Assembly: GCF_016428905.1 (NCBI RefSeq) | Contig: NZ_JAELTQ010000046.1 | Span: forward strand, 1 to 32,601 | DNA: 32,601 nt | Direction of reading: 5' to 3' | Source of the DNA: Dyella sp. ASV24 | GTDB lineage: Bacteria; Pseudomonadota; Gammaproteobacteria; Xanthomonadales; Rhodanobacteraceae | Shown: one piece after another, positions 14,949-23,619 of the stretch | How the letters are laid out: every line of letters starts with the position of its first letter | How positions within the stretch are numbered: the stretch's first letter is position 1 | Position numbers and translations under genes: made by a program | The notes under the pieces: model-generated | What the model saw: only the letters and a program-made list of their open reading frames with translations | Databases searched by the model: none | What the model was told of the DNA's origin: nothing

Positions 14949-15917
14949 TCAGGCCACCGCTTGCTCGATGTGCCTGATCACATCCGCGTCCAACTTCGGC
15001 AACAAGGCGAGCGCCCCCAGGTTATGTTCCAACTGCTCCAGCTTGCTGGCGCCGAGCATCACGGTGGACACGTGCGGATTGACCAGGCACCACGCAATGG
15101 CGAGCTGTGCCATCGATACGCCGAGCTCTGCTGCGATGGGTGCAAGGCGTTTCACCTTGTCCAGTCGCGAGGCATCGTGCTCCAGCACCGCTTCCTTCAA
15201 CCACTCATAGCCTGGCTGCGCCAACCGCGACTCCGCCGGCACGCCCTGGTTGTACTTGCCGCTCAACAAGCCGGAAGCCAGCGGTGACCAGATGGTGGTG
15301 CCCATGCCGTAGGTGTCGTACAGCGGTGCGTATTCCTGCTCCACGCGCTCGCGGTGCAACAGGTTGTACTGCGGCTGCTCCATCACCGGCGCGTACATAT
15401 GGTTCTCTTTCGCTACGCGGTGGGCTTCCACGATGGCCTCTGCCGGCCATTCGCTGGTGCCCCAGTAAAGCACCTTGCCCTGACGCACCAGCGTGTCCAT
15501 CGCCGCCACTGTCTCGGCGATCGGCGTATCCGGATCGGGGCGGTGGCAGAAGTAGAGATCCAGATGCCCCACGCGCAGCCGCTGGAGTGCCTGATTGCAG
15601 GCCTCGATGACATGCTTGCGTGACAGGCCGCGCTGCGTGGGCAGCGGGTTATCCACCGCGCCGAAATACACCTTGCTCGACACGCAGTAGCTGTCGCGCG
15701 GAAAACGCAGGTCGGCCAGCACGTCGCCCATCAGAGTCTCGGCCACGCCGTTGTTATAGGTCTCGGCGTTGTCGAAAAAATTGACGCCGTTGTCGTGCGC
15801 GGTTGCCAACAGGTTGCGCGCCAGCGAACGCCCCACCTGCTTGCCGAACGTGACCCACGCGCCAAACGATAGCGCGGACAGTTGCAGGCCGGATTTGCCA
15901 AGACGTCGATATTGCAT
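14949..15917 (-). CDS. Aldo/keto reductase, potassium-channel beta-subunit-like (AKR6 type)
   Basis: A 322-residue NADPH-dependent oxidoreductase with the (beta/alpha)8 barrel of the aldo/keto reductase family. The catalytic tetrad is visible as D49 and Y54 (DNAETY), K82 (SSK) and H125 (CHRPDPD). The cofactor-binding end carries GASKLEQLEHNLGAL, as in the voltage-gated channel beta-subunit group (YghZ/KCNAB-like). The start at 15917 (MQYRRLGKSG) is the standard family start. It is transcribed away from the zinc alcohol dehydrogenase at 16067, with 149 bases between, suggesting a shared control region. The substrate is unknown, probably small aldehydes or ketones. Confidence 0.93.
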   Translation of the reverse strand: MQYRRLGKSGLQLSALSFGAWVTFGKQVGRSLARNLLATAHDNGVNFFDNAETYNNGVAETLMGDVLADLRFPRDSYCVSSKVYFGAVDNPLPTQRGLSRKHVIEACNQALQRLRVGHLDLYFCHRPDPDTPIAETVAAMDTLVRQGKVLYWGTSEWPAEAIVEAHRVAKENHMYAPVMEQPQYNLLHRERVEQEYAPLYDTYGMGTTIWSPLASGLLSGKYNQGVPAESRLAQPGYEWLKEAVLEHDASRLDKVKRLAPIAAELGVSMAQLAIAWCLVNPHVSTVMLGASKLEQLEHNLGALALLPKLDADVIRHIEQAVA

Positions 15918-16066
15918 GGGGGCGCTCCGATCAATGGTGACTGATCAGCATGCCAAGAGCGCATGTCGTTCGTCCATCACCATGGTTTACACGCGACACC
16001 AACGGGTGCCGCCCTAGACTCCCCGGATTTGGCACCCATCACGCTTTCGCACCGGAGCAAGACCGC

Positions 16067-17080
16067 ATGTCAACGATGAAGGGTTGGGCCGCCGAGCAGG
16101 CTGGCAAGCCGCTCGTGCTTTCGGAGTTCGATCTCGGCCCGCTGGGCGCTGAGCAGGTGGAAGTCGCCGTGGACTACTGCGGCATCTGCCATTCCGATCT
16201 GTCGATGATCAACAACGAATGGGGCATGGCGCGTTTTCCGTTCGTCCCCGGCCACGAAGTGATCGGCCGCGTGACAGCGCTAGGCCCGCAGGCCAAGGGG
16301 CTGACCATCGGCCAGCGCGTGGGCATCGGCTGGAGTTCCAGCAGTTGCATGCACTGCAAGCAATGCCTGTCCGGTCACCAGAACCTGTGTGGCGAATTGG
16401 AAGCAACCATCGGCGGCCGCCATGGCGGCTTCGCCGACAAGGTGCGCGCCCACTGGGCATGGGCCATCCCGCTGCCCGAAGGCATCGACCTGCCGAGCGC
16501 CGGCCCCCTGCTCTGTGGCGGCATTACGGTGCTCAAACCGTTTCTCGCCTACGAGGTCAGTCCGACGGCACGCGTCGGCGTGGTCGGCATCGGCGGGCTG
16601 GGCCACATGGCCGTGAAACTCGCCAGGGCCTGGGGCTGCGAGGTGACAGCGTTCACCTCCACCGCAGCCAAAGCCGACGAAGCCCGCGCCTTTGGCGCGC
16701 ATAACGTGGTGTCCAGCCGTGACGCGACGGCCATCAAAGCCCTCGCGCGTTCACTGGACCTGCTGCTGGTGACGGTGAACGTATCGCTGGACTGGGGCGC
16801 ATTGATCAACACGTTGGCGCCGCGCGGACGCATGCATGTCGTTGGCGCCGTGGTCGAGCCGATTCCGGTATCTATCTTTCAGCTGATGGGTGCGGAGCGT
16901 GAGATCTCGAGCTCACCCACGGGTGCCCCCGAGGACATCGCCACCCTGCTCGACTTCGCCACACGCCACGATGTCCGGCCTCAGGTAGAGATGTTCCCGA
17001 TGTCGGACATCAATGCCGCCCTCAAGCATCTGGCGGAGGGTAAGGCGCGCTACCGCATCGTGCTCGATGCGAAGGCTTGA
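16067..17080 (+). CDS. Zinc-dependent alcohol dehydrogenase (CAD/YahK-like)
   Basis: A 337-residue medium-chain dehydrogenase. Catalytic zinc ligands are C38 and H63-E64, plus a cysteine in LLCGGITV in the second half of the catalytic domain. The structural zinc site is C94, C97, C100 and C108. A Rossmann motif GIGGLGHMAVKLA precedes the cofactor-binding domain. The order YCGICHSD...PGHE...CMHCKQC matches the cinnamyl-alcohol/aldehyde reductase group, which reduces aldehydes with NADPH. The start at 16067 has GGAG upstream; the frame is open 39 codons earlier. A DUF6868 gene follows after 14 bases, probably in the same transcript. Confidence 0.93.
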   Translation: MSTMKGWAAEQAGKPLVLSEFDLGPLGAEQVEVAVDYCGICHSDLSMINNEWGMARFPFVPGHEVIGRVTALGPQAKGLTIGQRVGIGWSSSSCMHCKQCLSGHQNLCGELEATIGGRHGGFADKVRAHWAWAIPLPEGIDLPSAGPLLCGGITVLKPFLAYEVSPTARVGVVGIGGLGHMAVKLARAWGCEVTAFTSTAAKADEARAFGAHNVVSSRDATAIKALARSLDLLLVTVNVSLDWGALINTLAPRGRMHVVGAVVEPIPVSIFQLMGAEREISSSPTGAPEDIATLLDFATRHDVRPQVEMFPMSDINAALKHLAEGKARYRIVLDAKA

Positions 17081-17094
17081 GACGTGACACAGCC

Positions 17095-17337
17095 ATGACC
17101 GTCGAACTATGGCGCAGCGTGCTGGGATGGTCAGCCATCCTCAACCTGTTGCTGGTGACGGTGTGGTTCACGCTGTTCCTGACCCTGCACGACCGCATGT
17201 ATGCGTGGCATAGGCGATGGTTTCGGCTGAGCGTCGAAACCTTCGATGCGATCCACTACGCCGGCATGGCCGGGTACAAGGTCGCCACCTGGTTGCTTTT
17301 CATCTTTCCCTACATCGCATTGCGCATCTGCACGTGA
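17095..17337 (+). CDS. DUF6868 family small membrane protein
   Basis: An 80-residue protein with two hydrophobic helices, about residues 10-30 and 60-77. Between them lies a conserved-looking motif, HRRWFRLSVETFDAIHYAGMA, typical of the DUF6868 family as I remember it. The ATG at 17095 follows the dehydrogenase stop by 14 bases; the ribosome site is weak, so translation may depend on the upstream gene. The function is unknown. The family is often found as a single gene; the link to the dehydrogenase may be only positional. Confidence 0.8.
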   Translation: MTVELWRSVLGWSAILNLLLVTVWFTLFLTLHDRMYAWHRRWFRLSVETFDAIHYAGMAGYKVATWLLFIFPYIALRICT

Positions 17338-17348
17338 TGTAGGCGCGC

Positions 17349-17375
17349 GAACGGTCGCCGCAACGACGACCGTTC
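17349..17375 (+). terminator. Hairpin between convergent genes (possible terminator)
   Basis: GAACGGTCG and CGACCGTTC pair perfectly over 9 bases with a 9-base loop, directly after the DUF6868 stop and before the convergent gene at 17398. The T-run lies about 19 bases further on (17395-17399), so it is not a canonical intrinsic terminator. Confidence 0.45.
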
Positions 17376-17397
17376 CCCGCAGACGGCGAGCAAGTTT

Positions 17398-17973
17398 TTA
17401 GGGCAGCGTGTGGACGCTTGAACGCCCATCCAGCCCTTGATCGGCATCCGGGCGCCACATAGTGCTCTTGAGCGCATCACCCGTTGCCCAGGCTTTCAAC
17501 GCGGCAAGCAGCGTGACGTTGTCGCCGTCCTTGCGGACATAGAAGTCCAAATGGCGGAAATCATCGCAGGCCGTCTCGCAGTGGTAGCTGGAAAAACCCA
17601 GCGCCTCGATCTGACCATACTCGTTGACGATAACCGCCGCCGCGCTGCCGCCACACTCACGCGTTGGGCAAGCCGTGAACAGATAGCGACTGCCTGCCAG
17701 TGCCTGCACCGACGGCGACGAGCCACCGAGCGCCGCCAGCGCCTCCTCACTCACCGAACGATTGCCGCGGAAATAGCTGACCTTGTTGTCGCCAGCGAAA
17801 TGTCCCAGCGCTGTTGCGAAGCCGTTGGCATGCGCCAACTGGTTGGCGTTCGCGCAGGTCGATGGATCGATCATGCGGCATGGGCCTACCGGCGCCGCCG
17901 TAGCGGCCAACACGGTACTGGGTACGAGTAACAACAACAGCATGAAACACACGATGCGTGCGAGTTTGTACAT
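17398..17973 (-). CDS. Secreted cysteine-rich protein of unknown function
   Basis: A 191-residue protein with a clear signal peptide (MYKLARIVCF, a run of leucines, cleavage near VLAATA at 23-26). The mature part has six cysteines (C32, C40, C102, C107, C132, C136), an even number that could form three disulfides in the periplasm. I do not recognise the family. The ATG at 17973 has GGGAGGG upstream; the frame extends 21 codons earlier without a better start. It lies 40 bases downstream of the acyltransferase gene on the same strand, so the two may be co-transcribed. Confidence 0.75.
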   Translation of the reverse strand: MYKLARIVCFMLLLLLVPSTVLAATAAPVGPCRMIDPSTCANANQLAHANGFATALGHFAGDNKVSYFRGNRSVSEEALAALGGSSPSVQALAGSRYLFTACPTRECGGSAAAVIVNEYGQIEALGFSSYHCETACDDFRHLDFYVRKDGDNVTLLAALKAWATGDALKSTMWRPDADQGLDGRSSVHTLP

Positions 17974-18013
17974 GACACCCTCCCCTAGGAGCGACCTTCC
18001 TTCTGGATCCGCG

Positions 18014-19168
18014 TCAGGCCGCCTCCGTGCCGGCACCAGCGATCACGCTAGTGGCTTGCGCCTTTGCCGGCGCCTGACGCAAAACACGTTCACGCAAAGC
18101 AAGGAACGGACGCTCCACCCCGTAGTAAAGCACCGCCCCCACCCCCAGTACCGCCAACGCATACCCCGCGAAGGTCAGTACGCCATGGCCGTCCAGCCAC
18201 GTCCCCGCCACGGATTCCGTCATATGGAACACCGCTTTGTGTGACAGGTACATGCTGTACGAGACCGCCGCCAGCCACCCCGCCCCCGGCACCCGCAACC
18301 GCGCGAGCACGCCCGACGCCTGGGCACCGGCAAACACCAGCAAGCCCATGCCGAAGGAAAGCAACGGATATCCCAGCACTGTGGGAATGAAGCCGGTCCG
18401 ATCACGGAACAGCCAGATCGAACCGCCGACTACCGCTACCCCTGCGAGCAGAAAGCCGTTGGCGTGGCGCCCCCATCGGGACCAGAGGACAGGCCGATAG
18501 ACCCTGGCCGTAGCCAGCATCACACCCATCAAAAGGCCGTCCAGACGGGACCACGTTGGATAGTAAACGCCCTCAAGGAACATTTTGTTATAGGAATTTT
18601 GGTCAACGCTCTTGAGCGGCTCCATCCCCCACACCCAAATGCCACCACGCACCAGCATGCCACCCAGCACCACGACCGAGCAGACCACCGCGAAGCGATG
18701 CACCGACGGACGCCGCACCAGCCACCATGCCAGTAGCGGAAACAGCAGGTAGAAATGCTCTTCCACGCACAACGACCATACGTGGGAGAACGCAAGGTGA
18801 TACCGCGCTTCGATCAGCAAGTTCACCGTGAACGTAAGGAACTGCCACAGCGGCTGGATCTGATCCACCTCACGAATGGAAGGCCAGATGAAATAGGCGG
18901 CCACCACCACGAGGTAGGCAGGAAGGATGCGAAACGCGCGGCGCAGATAGAAATCCCCGAAGCGGAACGTGCCACCTTCCGCCCATGGCCGTAGCACCTG
19001 CGAACCGATCAGGAAGCCGCTCAGCACGAAGAACAGGTCCACCCCCATCCAACCGTTTCGCTCGATACCACCGAAATGGCCCCAGCCATCGACGACAAAC
19101 GAGTGAAAGATCATCACCCACACGATGGCAGTTGCGCGCAGCAAATCCAGCCCCGGCAATCGGTTCAC
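18014..19168 (-). CDS. Acyltransferase 3 family membrane protein
   Basis: A 384-residue integral membrane protein with about ten hydrophobic segments. It starts with the family pattern LDLLRATAIVWVMIFHSF (R11 and H22), followed by GVDLFFVLSGFLIG and FYLRRAFRILPAY, then WSLCVEEHFYLLFP. These are the marks of the OafA/OatA/NodX-type acyltransferase 3 family, which transfers acyl groups, often acetyl, onto sugars of O-antigen, peptidoglycan or exopolysaccharide. No glycan-synthesis genes are nearby, so the acceptor is unknown. A secreted cysteine-rich protein is encoded 40 bases downstream. Confidence 0.93.
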   Translation of the reverse strand: MNRLPGLDLLRATAIVWVMIFHSFVVDGWGHFGGIERNGWMGVDLFFVLSGFLIGSQVLRPWAEGGTFRFGDFYLRRAFRILPAYLVVVAAYFIWPSIREVDQIQPLWQFLTFTVNLLIEARYHLAFSHVWSLCVEEHFYLLFPLLAWWLVRRPSVHRFAVVCSVVVLGGMLVRGGIWVWGMEPLKSVDQNSYNKMFLEGVYYPTWSRLDGLLMGVMLATARVYRPVLWSRWGRHANGFLLAGVAVVGGSIWLFRDRTGFIPTVLGYPLLSFGMGLLVFAGAQASGVLARLRVPGAGWLAAVSYSMYLSHKAVFHMTESVAGTWLDGHGVLTFAGYALAVLGVGAVLYYGVERPFLALRERVLRQAPAKAQATSVIAGAGTEAA

Positions 19169-19424
19169 GCTTTTCCCCTATCCCTGGTTTTCCCCGGCGG
19201 CTTCGATGCGCTGGCATCAAATGGAAACCGCAACATCGAAATATAACGCGGTGGATTAGGTGGGGCGTGGCGGATTTATGGCGAGGATGAGGCAGTTGTT
19301 TGGATGGCTGGTTTATTTTGGGCGCTGTCGCGAGGGTTCCAACAGGGCTTATGCCGTCGTCTCGTGATGAACTGATGGCGCGAGGTGCGTTGAACGCCTC
19401 AGCCTTGCTCCATCGTGCCTCAGT
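19169..19424. other. Non-coding stretch upstream of the acyltransferase gene
   Basis: I see no supported gene here. It should contain the acyltransferase promoter (minus strand), but no convincing -35/-10 pair stands out. The right part leads into the repeat copy beginning near 19425. Confidence 0.5.
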
Positions 19425-19725
19425 TCTGCTCCCTCTCCCCTCTGGGGAGAGGGTTGGGGTGAGCCCCGAAAAGGGGGTAAAGGTCGGGTGCTCGCCTCAG
19501 CGTTTCTTCTTTGTCGTCATCCCGGCGTACCCCACAAAAGGGGACAAGGGCCGGAAGCGCTTCACAACAGCCAAGCTGGTCATCCAGTAGCCGTGCGTAT
19601 GGCTATCGCCTCGTGCGTTACGGCGACCTGGCCGCTTGCGCAGCGGGCGTTTCGACCTCCTGCCGGAGGCCGAGTCACTTTTCTTTTGCTGGCCCAAAAG
19701 AAAAGTAACCCAAAGAAAATGGCCT
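19425..19725 (+). repeat. Composite dispersed intergenic repeat, copy 2 (inverted to copies 1 and 3)
   Basis: Reading rightward it holds the CTCCCTCTCCCCT...GGGGAGAGGGTTGGGGTGAG block, a REP-like GTCATCCCGGCGTACCCC unit (from about 19517), the GGCGACCTGGCCGC block, and the hairpin of 12 pairs (19677-19688 with 19695-19706). This is the same block order as copies 1 and 3 on the opposite strand, but it stops before the CCCCGTATGAGG block. Confidence 0.8.
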
Positions 19726-20157
19726 TTAGAGCTCCGGTAGCAACGTGTTGAATACAGGCCTTGGAGCTTGAGGTAACCGACACTGGGCGATCTCTTTGTT
19801 GAGCGATGCGGCTACACCGCAACGCGCCGATGCGCTGAGGAGCTCTGCATGGCGTGGGGATAAGCCCGAACGGATGAGGAATCGTGGGCTTAGCAACCTC
19901 CGCCGCTACACAGCGGGTATTCCGAAGCGCTTCGCAACGCGCCGATGCGAAGAGGACTTAAAGCGGTCTTCGCTACGCGTCCCGATCGCAGAGGCTACGC
20001 AAAAGGGACGCGAGGCCTCCCGACCGGTGTGGAGGACTCACCACGAAACGGCATCGTCTCCGTCTACTTCCCTAGCTTTGTGTACTGGCTCTCTGCTCTA
20101 GGGCAGGAGCAACACGACCTGCCACGATGCGATGTGCAGCGAAGCTGCACGAGCCGT
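19726..20157. other. Gene-free spacer between two inverted repeat copies
   Basis: I see no supportable gene. GCAACGCGCCGATGCG occurs twice (19819-19834 and 19934-19949), and GTGCAGC/GCTGCAC forms a 7-pair hairpin at 20134-20150. The stretch may be decayed sequence between repeat insertions. Confidence 0.5.
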
Positions 20158-20623
20158 GGGCTTTGGCTTTTGATCTTCCGGGCCCCGTATGAGGCGGCGG
20201 GCGGGTGGAGGATCAGCCCGCAGGGTGGCCGGCAGGGATGCCGGCCAGTTTGGCGTCAGGGCAGGATGCCCTGTCGACAAACCCCGCAACCCGCACGCGG
20301 ACCTTCCGGGCAAAGCCCGGAAGGCGCCGATTCCGGGGGGCCCTTTCTTTGGGTTACTTTTCTTTGGGCAAGCAAAGAAAAGTAACCCGGCCTCCGGCAG
20401 GAGGTCGGAACGCCCGCCGCGTAGGCGGCCAGATCGCGGTAACGCGACAAGCAAGCGATATCGCTACTGGATGACTCGCTCCGCTCGCCCCTTTGGGGCC
20501 GCCCTACGGGCATTCTGCGCTCTTCGCGCTTGTCCGGCCTACGCCGGGATGACGAAACAAACGGTGAGGCTAGATTGGCCCCTCACCCCAACCCTCTCCC
20601 CGGAGGGGAGAGGGAGTAGAGCC
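20158..20623 (-). repeat. Composite dispersed intergenic repeat, copy 3
   Basis: The blocks and orientation match copy 1 (12346-12778). It begins with only two GGCTTT units and contains the best hairpin of the family: GGGTTACTTTTCTTTG (20351-20366) pairs perfectly over 16 bases with 20373-20388. The REP-like part differs from copy 1, with an extra CTCGCCCCTTTGGGG segment. It ends beside the pgpA stop at 20629, so it may also act in termination. Confidence 0.85.
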
Positions 20624-20628
20624 GAGAC

Positions 20629-21129
20629 TCAACGCAACGCCGCCAACACCATCCCAAGCACCACCGCCGCAAAAACACCCGCCACCACATCATCCACCAT
20701 CACCCCCAAGCCCCCCTTGAGGCGCCGATCCAACCACCGAATCGGCCACGGCTTCCACACATCAAACAAACGGAACAACCCAAACCCAATAACCGCAGCC
20801 CACCAATCCTCCGACAACGCCGGAATCAAGGCGATCCACAAACCAACAAACTCATCCCAAACAATGCTGCGGTGATCATCCACTCCCACCGCACGCCCAG
20901 CGATACCGCACGCCCATACGCCAATCGCAAACGCCACCACAATGGCAAACACATAGAGCTGCATCGGCAAAGTGCGAAGCAACAACCACGGCAGCACCGC
21001 CGCCAACGAACCAAACGTACCCTGCGCCACCGGTGCAAGGCCCGAACCGAAACCGCAGGCAAGCCACCCGGCCGGCGTGGCGAGTAACTGACGGCGTTGT
21101 TCAGCAGTAAGAATCTTTTTGTCGCTCAT
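20629..21129 (-). CDS. pgpA: Phosphatidylglycerophosphatase A
   Basis: A 166-residue membrane enzyme that dephosphorylates phosphatidylglycerophosphate to phosphatidylglycerol. Family motifs are APVAQGTFGSLAAV near residues 31-44, then DDHRSIVWDEFVG, the acidic metal-binding motif near residues 84-96, and RLFDVWKPWPIRWLD. Four hydrophobic segments are visible. The ATG at 21129 overlaps the thiL stop by four bases (ATGA), implying translational coupling; the thiL-pgpA order is common in gammaproteobacteria. The open frame extends 13 codons upstream into thiL, which I reject. Confidence 0.96.
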   Translation of the reverse strand: MSDKKILTAEQRRQLLATPAGWLACGFGSGLAPVAQGTFGSLAAVLPWLLLRTLPMQLYVFAIVVAFAIGVWACGIAGRAVGVDDHRSIVWDEFVGLWIALIPALSEDWWAAVIGFGLFRLFDVWKPWPIRWLDRRLKGGLGVMVDDVVAGVFAAVVLGMVLAALR

Positions 21130-22103
21130 GCGAAGTGGTCCCAGCCGCGGTGTGCGGCTTCCAGCCATTGTCCCTCAGCGTCGCGCACGCGTACGCCCTC
21201 GCCTTCCACCATGCGTCCGATGCGGGTAGCGCCGCAGCCCAAGCGCGCGAGATCGCTCTGCACGTCGGCGACCAATGCAACGGGCACGGTGAAACACAAT
21301 TCGTAGTCGTCGCCGCCCGCCAGCGCAAAATCCCGTACGGTCAGTTCGTCGAAGCTCGCCATCAGCATGGGCGAACGCGGCAACAGTTCCGCATCGATCT
21401 CCGCACCCAGCCCGCTCTCTTCGCAGATATGGCCAAGGTCGGCGAGTAGACCATCGGAAACATCAATGCACGCATTGGCGCGGCCACGCAGCGCAAGCCC
21501 AGCGGCGAGACGTGGCGTGGGTCGGTGAAGACGTTCGATCAGGTACGCCGCGCGACCATCGCCTTCGTCCACACGCGCACCACGTTGCCATAGCTTGAGC
21601 CCTGCGGCGGCATCGCCCAGCGTGCCGGTGACCAGCACCACGTCGCCAGCGCGTGCGCCCGCGCGCGTCAGCGCCTTGCCTGGGGGCACGAAGCCATGCA
21701 CGGCCACGCTGATGGTCAACGCACCACGTGTCGTGTCGCCACCGATCAGCGCAAGCCGATGCGGTTGCGCCAGCTGCGCAAAGCCTTCCGCGTAGTCGTC
21801 GATGAACTGACGAAGCTGCTCGGCCGGTTGCGGCGGCAGGGTCAACGCCAGCAACGCCCATGCTGGGCTCGCACCCATCGCGGCGAGGTCGGAGAGATTC
21901 ACGGCCAGCGATTTCCAGCCGATGTCGGCAGCCGCCGTACCCAGGGGGAAATGCACGCCTTCCACCATCGTGTCGATGGCGATAGCGACTTCTTGCCCAA
22001 CGGGCGGCGCGACCACGGCGGCGTCATCGCCAATGCCCAGCTTTACGTCCTCGCGCCCCTGTGCAGTGCGTTCGCGGATGCGATCGATCAGTCGGAATTC
22101 CAT
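21126..22103 (-). CDS. thiL: Thiamine-monophosphate kinase
   Basis: A 325-residue ATP-dependent kinase converting thiamine monophosphate to the diphosphate, the last step of thiamine cofactor synthesis. Motifs in order: GIGDDAAVV near residue 23 (Mg/ATP), DTMVEGVHF, KSLAVNLSDLAAMGA, GGDTTRG, and DVSDGLLADLGHICEESGLGA, with GGDDYELCF near the C-terminal third. The length is usual for ThiL. AGGAAG lies upstream of the ATG at 22103. It follows the GNAT gene by 29 bases and overlaps pgpA by four. Confidence 0.97.
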   Translation of the reverse strand: MEFRLIDRIRERTAQGREDVKLGIGDDAAVVAPPVGQEVAIAIDTMVEGVHFPLGTAAADIGWKSLAVNLSDLAAMGASPAWALLALTLPPQPAEQLRQFIDDYAEGFAQLAQPHRLALIGGDTTRGALTISVAVHGFVPPGKALTRAGARAGDVVLVTGTLGDAAAGLKLWQRGARVDEGDGRAAYLIERLHRPTPRLAAGLALRGRANACIDVSDGLLADLGHICEESGLGAEIDAELLPRSPMLMASFDELTVRDFALAGGDDYELCFTVPVALVADVQSDLARLGCGATRIGRMVEGEGVRVRDAEGQWLEAAHRGWDHFA

Positions 22104-22132
22104 GGCGAGCTTCCTCGTCGGAATGGCAGGAC

Positions 22133-22672
22133 TTATCGACGGAAGACGATGGTCGGGCTGCCGTGATAGAGCGTGTCCTGCCAGTGCGTGAAGCCGGCTT
22201 TCTCGGCCACGCGAATGGACGGCAGGTTCTCGGGGGAAATGATGCATACGGCGCGTCGGTCGCCAAAGTGCTGCTCGCCCCAGGCGACGGCGGCGGCTAC
22301 CGCTTCGCTCGCGTAGCCCTTGCCGTGAGCGTGCGGCGCCAGCACCCAGCCAAACTCCAGCATGCCGTGCAGTGACGGCTCCATCTCACGCTTGAAGTCG
22401 GCAAAACCGATGTCGCCGATATAGCGGCCGGTGGCCTTCTCTTCCACAGCCCAGTAGCCGTAGCCGAGCACGCTCCACAAGCCCATGTACTGCAGGAAGC
22501 GCCGCCATACTTCTTCGGCGGTCAACGGACGTCCGCCGATAAAACGCGTCACCTCGGGATCGGACCAGATGGCGACGCGTTCGGCATGGTCTTCAGCACG
22601 ATGCGCACGCAGGCGCAAACGTCCGGTATCGAGCACCGGAACCACGGACGTCATCTCCGTGGCGCCGTCCAT
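22133..22672 (-). CDS. GNAT family N-acetyltransferase (RimJ/RimL type)
   Basis: A 179-residue acetyltransferase. The N-terminal TGRLRLRAHRAEDHAE, the central GYGYWAVEEKATGRYIGDIGF, and the acetyl-CoA loop GWVLAPHAHGKGYASEAV, then NLPSIRVAEKAGF, are the pattern of the GNAT_3 group that acetylates protein N-termini or small amines. The substrate is unknown. The ATG at 22672 shares one base with the nusB stop (TGATG), so it is translationally coupled; a TTG one codon earlier is also possible. It interrupts the usual nusB-thiL adjacency. Confidence 0.9.
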   Translation of the reverse strand: MDGATEMTSVVPVLDTGRLRLRAHRAEDHAERVAIWSDPEVTRFIGGRPLTAEEVWRRFLQYMGLWSVLGYGYWAVEEKATGRYIGDIGFADFKREMEPSLHGMLEFGWVLAPHAHGKGYASEAVAAAVAWGEQHFGDRRAVCIISPENLPSIRVAEKAGFTHWQDTLYHGSPTIVFRR

Positions 22673-23115
22673 CAACCGCGCTTCTCGGTCGAACGGAGTG
22701 CGGTGGCCAACTTGTCCAGCACGCCGTTGACGTAGCTGTGGCCGTGATCGGCGCCAAAGCGCTTGGTCACTTCGATGGCCTCGTTGATGATCACGCGGTA
22801 CGGCACGTCCGGGCGGTACTTCAGTTCGTACGTCGCCAGACGCAGGGCCGCGCGCTCGATCGGGTCGATCTGACCAACTTCGCGATCCACGTACGGCTTC
22901 AAGGCGTCATCGATGGCCTCGACATGCTGCTCCACGCCGCGCAGCAGATCCTCAAAGTATTCGAGGTCGGCCACTTCCATGTCCTGCTCGTGGCGGAACT
23001 GCTCGATCACGGCAGCCATGCGGCTACCGCCGATCTGCCATGCGTAGATGGCTTGCAGCGCGCGGCGACGCGCACGCGAGCGTGCGGCCAGGTCGATGCC
23101 TTCGGGACGCGTCAT
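22672..23115 (-). CDS. nusB: Transcription antitermination factor NusB
   Basis: A 147-residue all-helical protein that binds boxA RNA with NusE (S10) in rRNA antitermination. Visible family features are the N-terminal RSRARRRALQAIYAWQ, the middle ALKPYVDREVGQIDPIERAALRLATYEL, and VIINEAIEVTKRFGADHGHSYVNGVLDKLA at the C-terminus. The ATG at 23115 overlaps the ribH stop by one base (TGATG). The ribH-nusB order is widely conserved in bacteria. Confidence 0.97.
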   Translation of the reverse strand: MTRPEGIDLAARSRARRRALQAIYAWQIGGSRMAAVIEQFRHEQDMEVADLEYFEDLLRGVEQHVEAIDDALKPYVDREVGQIDPIERAALRLATYELKYRPDVPYRVIINEAIEVTKRFGADHGHSYVNGVLDKLATALRSTEKRG

Positions 23116-23576
23116 CACAGCTTTCCGTACAGATTGACCATCTCGAGCGCGGCCAGGGCGGCATCCGCGCCCTTGTTGCCGGCCTTGGTGCCGGAGCGCT
23201 CGATGGCCTGTTCGATGTTGTCGGTGGTCAGCACGCCAAACGCCACCGGCACGCCGGAGGCATAAGCCGCCTGGGCCAGGCCCTTGGCGCATTCGCCGGC
23301 CACGTAGTCGAAATGCGGGGTGGAACCGCGGATGACCGCGCCCAGCGCGATCACGGCGGCGTATTTGCCGGAGTTGGCCACTTTGTGTGCAGCCAGCGCG
23401 ATTTCCCACGCGCCGGGCACGCGGATCAGCTCGATCGAGTCGTCTTTCACGCCATGGCGCACCAGCGTGTCACGCGCGCCAGCCACCAGGGGCTCGACGA
23501 CGAAGCCGTTGAAACGGCCGGCGACAATGGCAAAACGGCCCTTGGGCGTGGCGAAATCGCCTTCGATGATCTTCAT
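23115..23576 (-). CDS. ribH: 6,7-dimethyl-8-ribityllumazine synthase
   Basis: A 153-residue protein that condenses dihydroxybutanone phosphate with the ribitylamino-pyrimidine to give lumazine. Motifs include [12 protein letters not shown] near residue 15, [28 protein letters not shown] (the phosphate- and active-site loop), [16 protein letters not shown], and [13 protein letters not shown]. The start at 23576 gives the usual length. It is preceded by ldcA 43 bases upstream and coupled to nusB downstream. The family assembles into pentamers or icosahedra; nothing here distinguishes these. Confidence 0.97.
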   Translation of the reverse strand: MKIIEGDFATPKGRFAIVAGRFNGFVVEPLVAGARDTLVRHGVKDDSIELIRVPGAWEIALAAHKVANSGKYAAVIALGAVIRGSTPHFDYVAGECAKGLAQAAYASGVPVAFGVLTTDNIEQAIERSGTKAGNKGADAALAALEMVNLYGKL

Positions 23577-23619
23577 TGAACGTGTTTCCTGGGGTATGGC
23601 CCGGCGAGGGCCGTCTATT

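Noticed and set aside
15918-16066. Sigma-70 promoters in the aldo/keto reductase-alcohol dehydrogenase gap
   Set aside because: TTTACA (15986) and TAGACT (16015) are 23 bases apart, too far for a standard promoter, and no dyad stood out.
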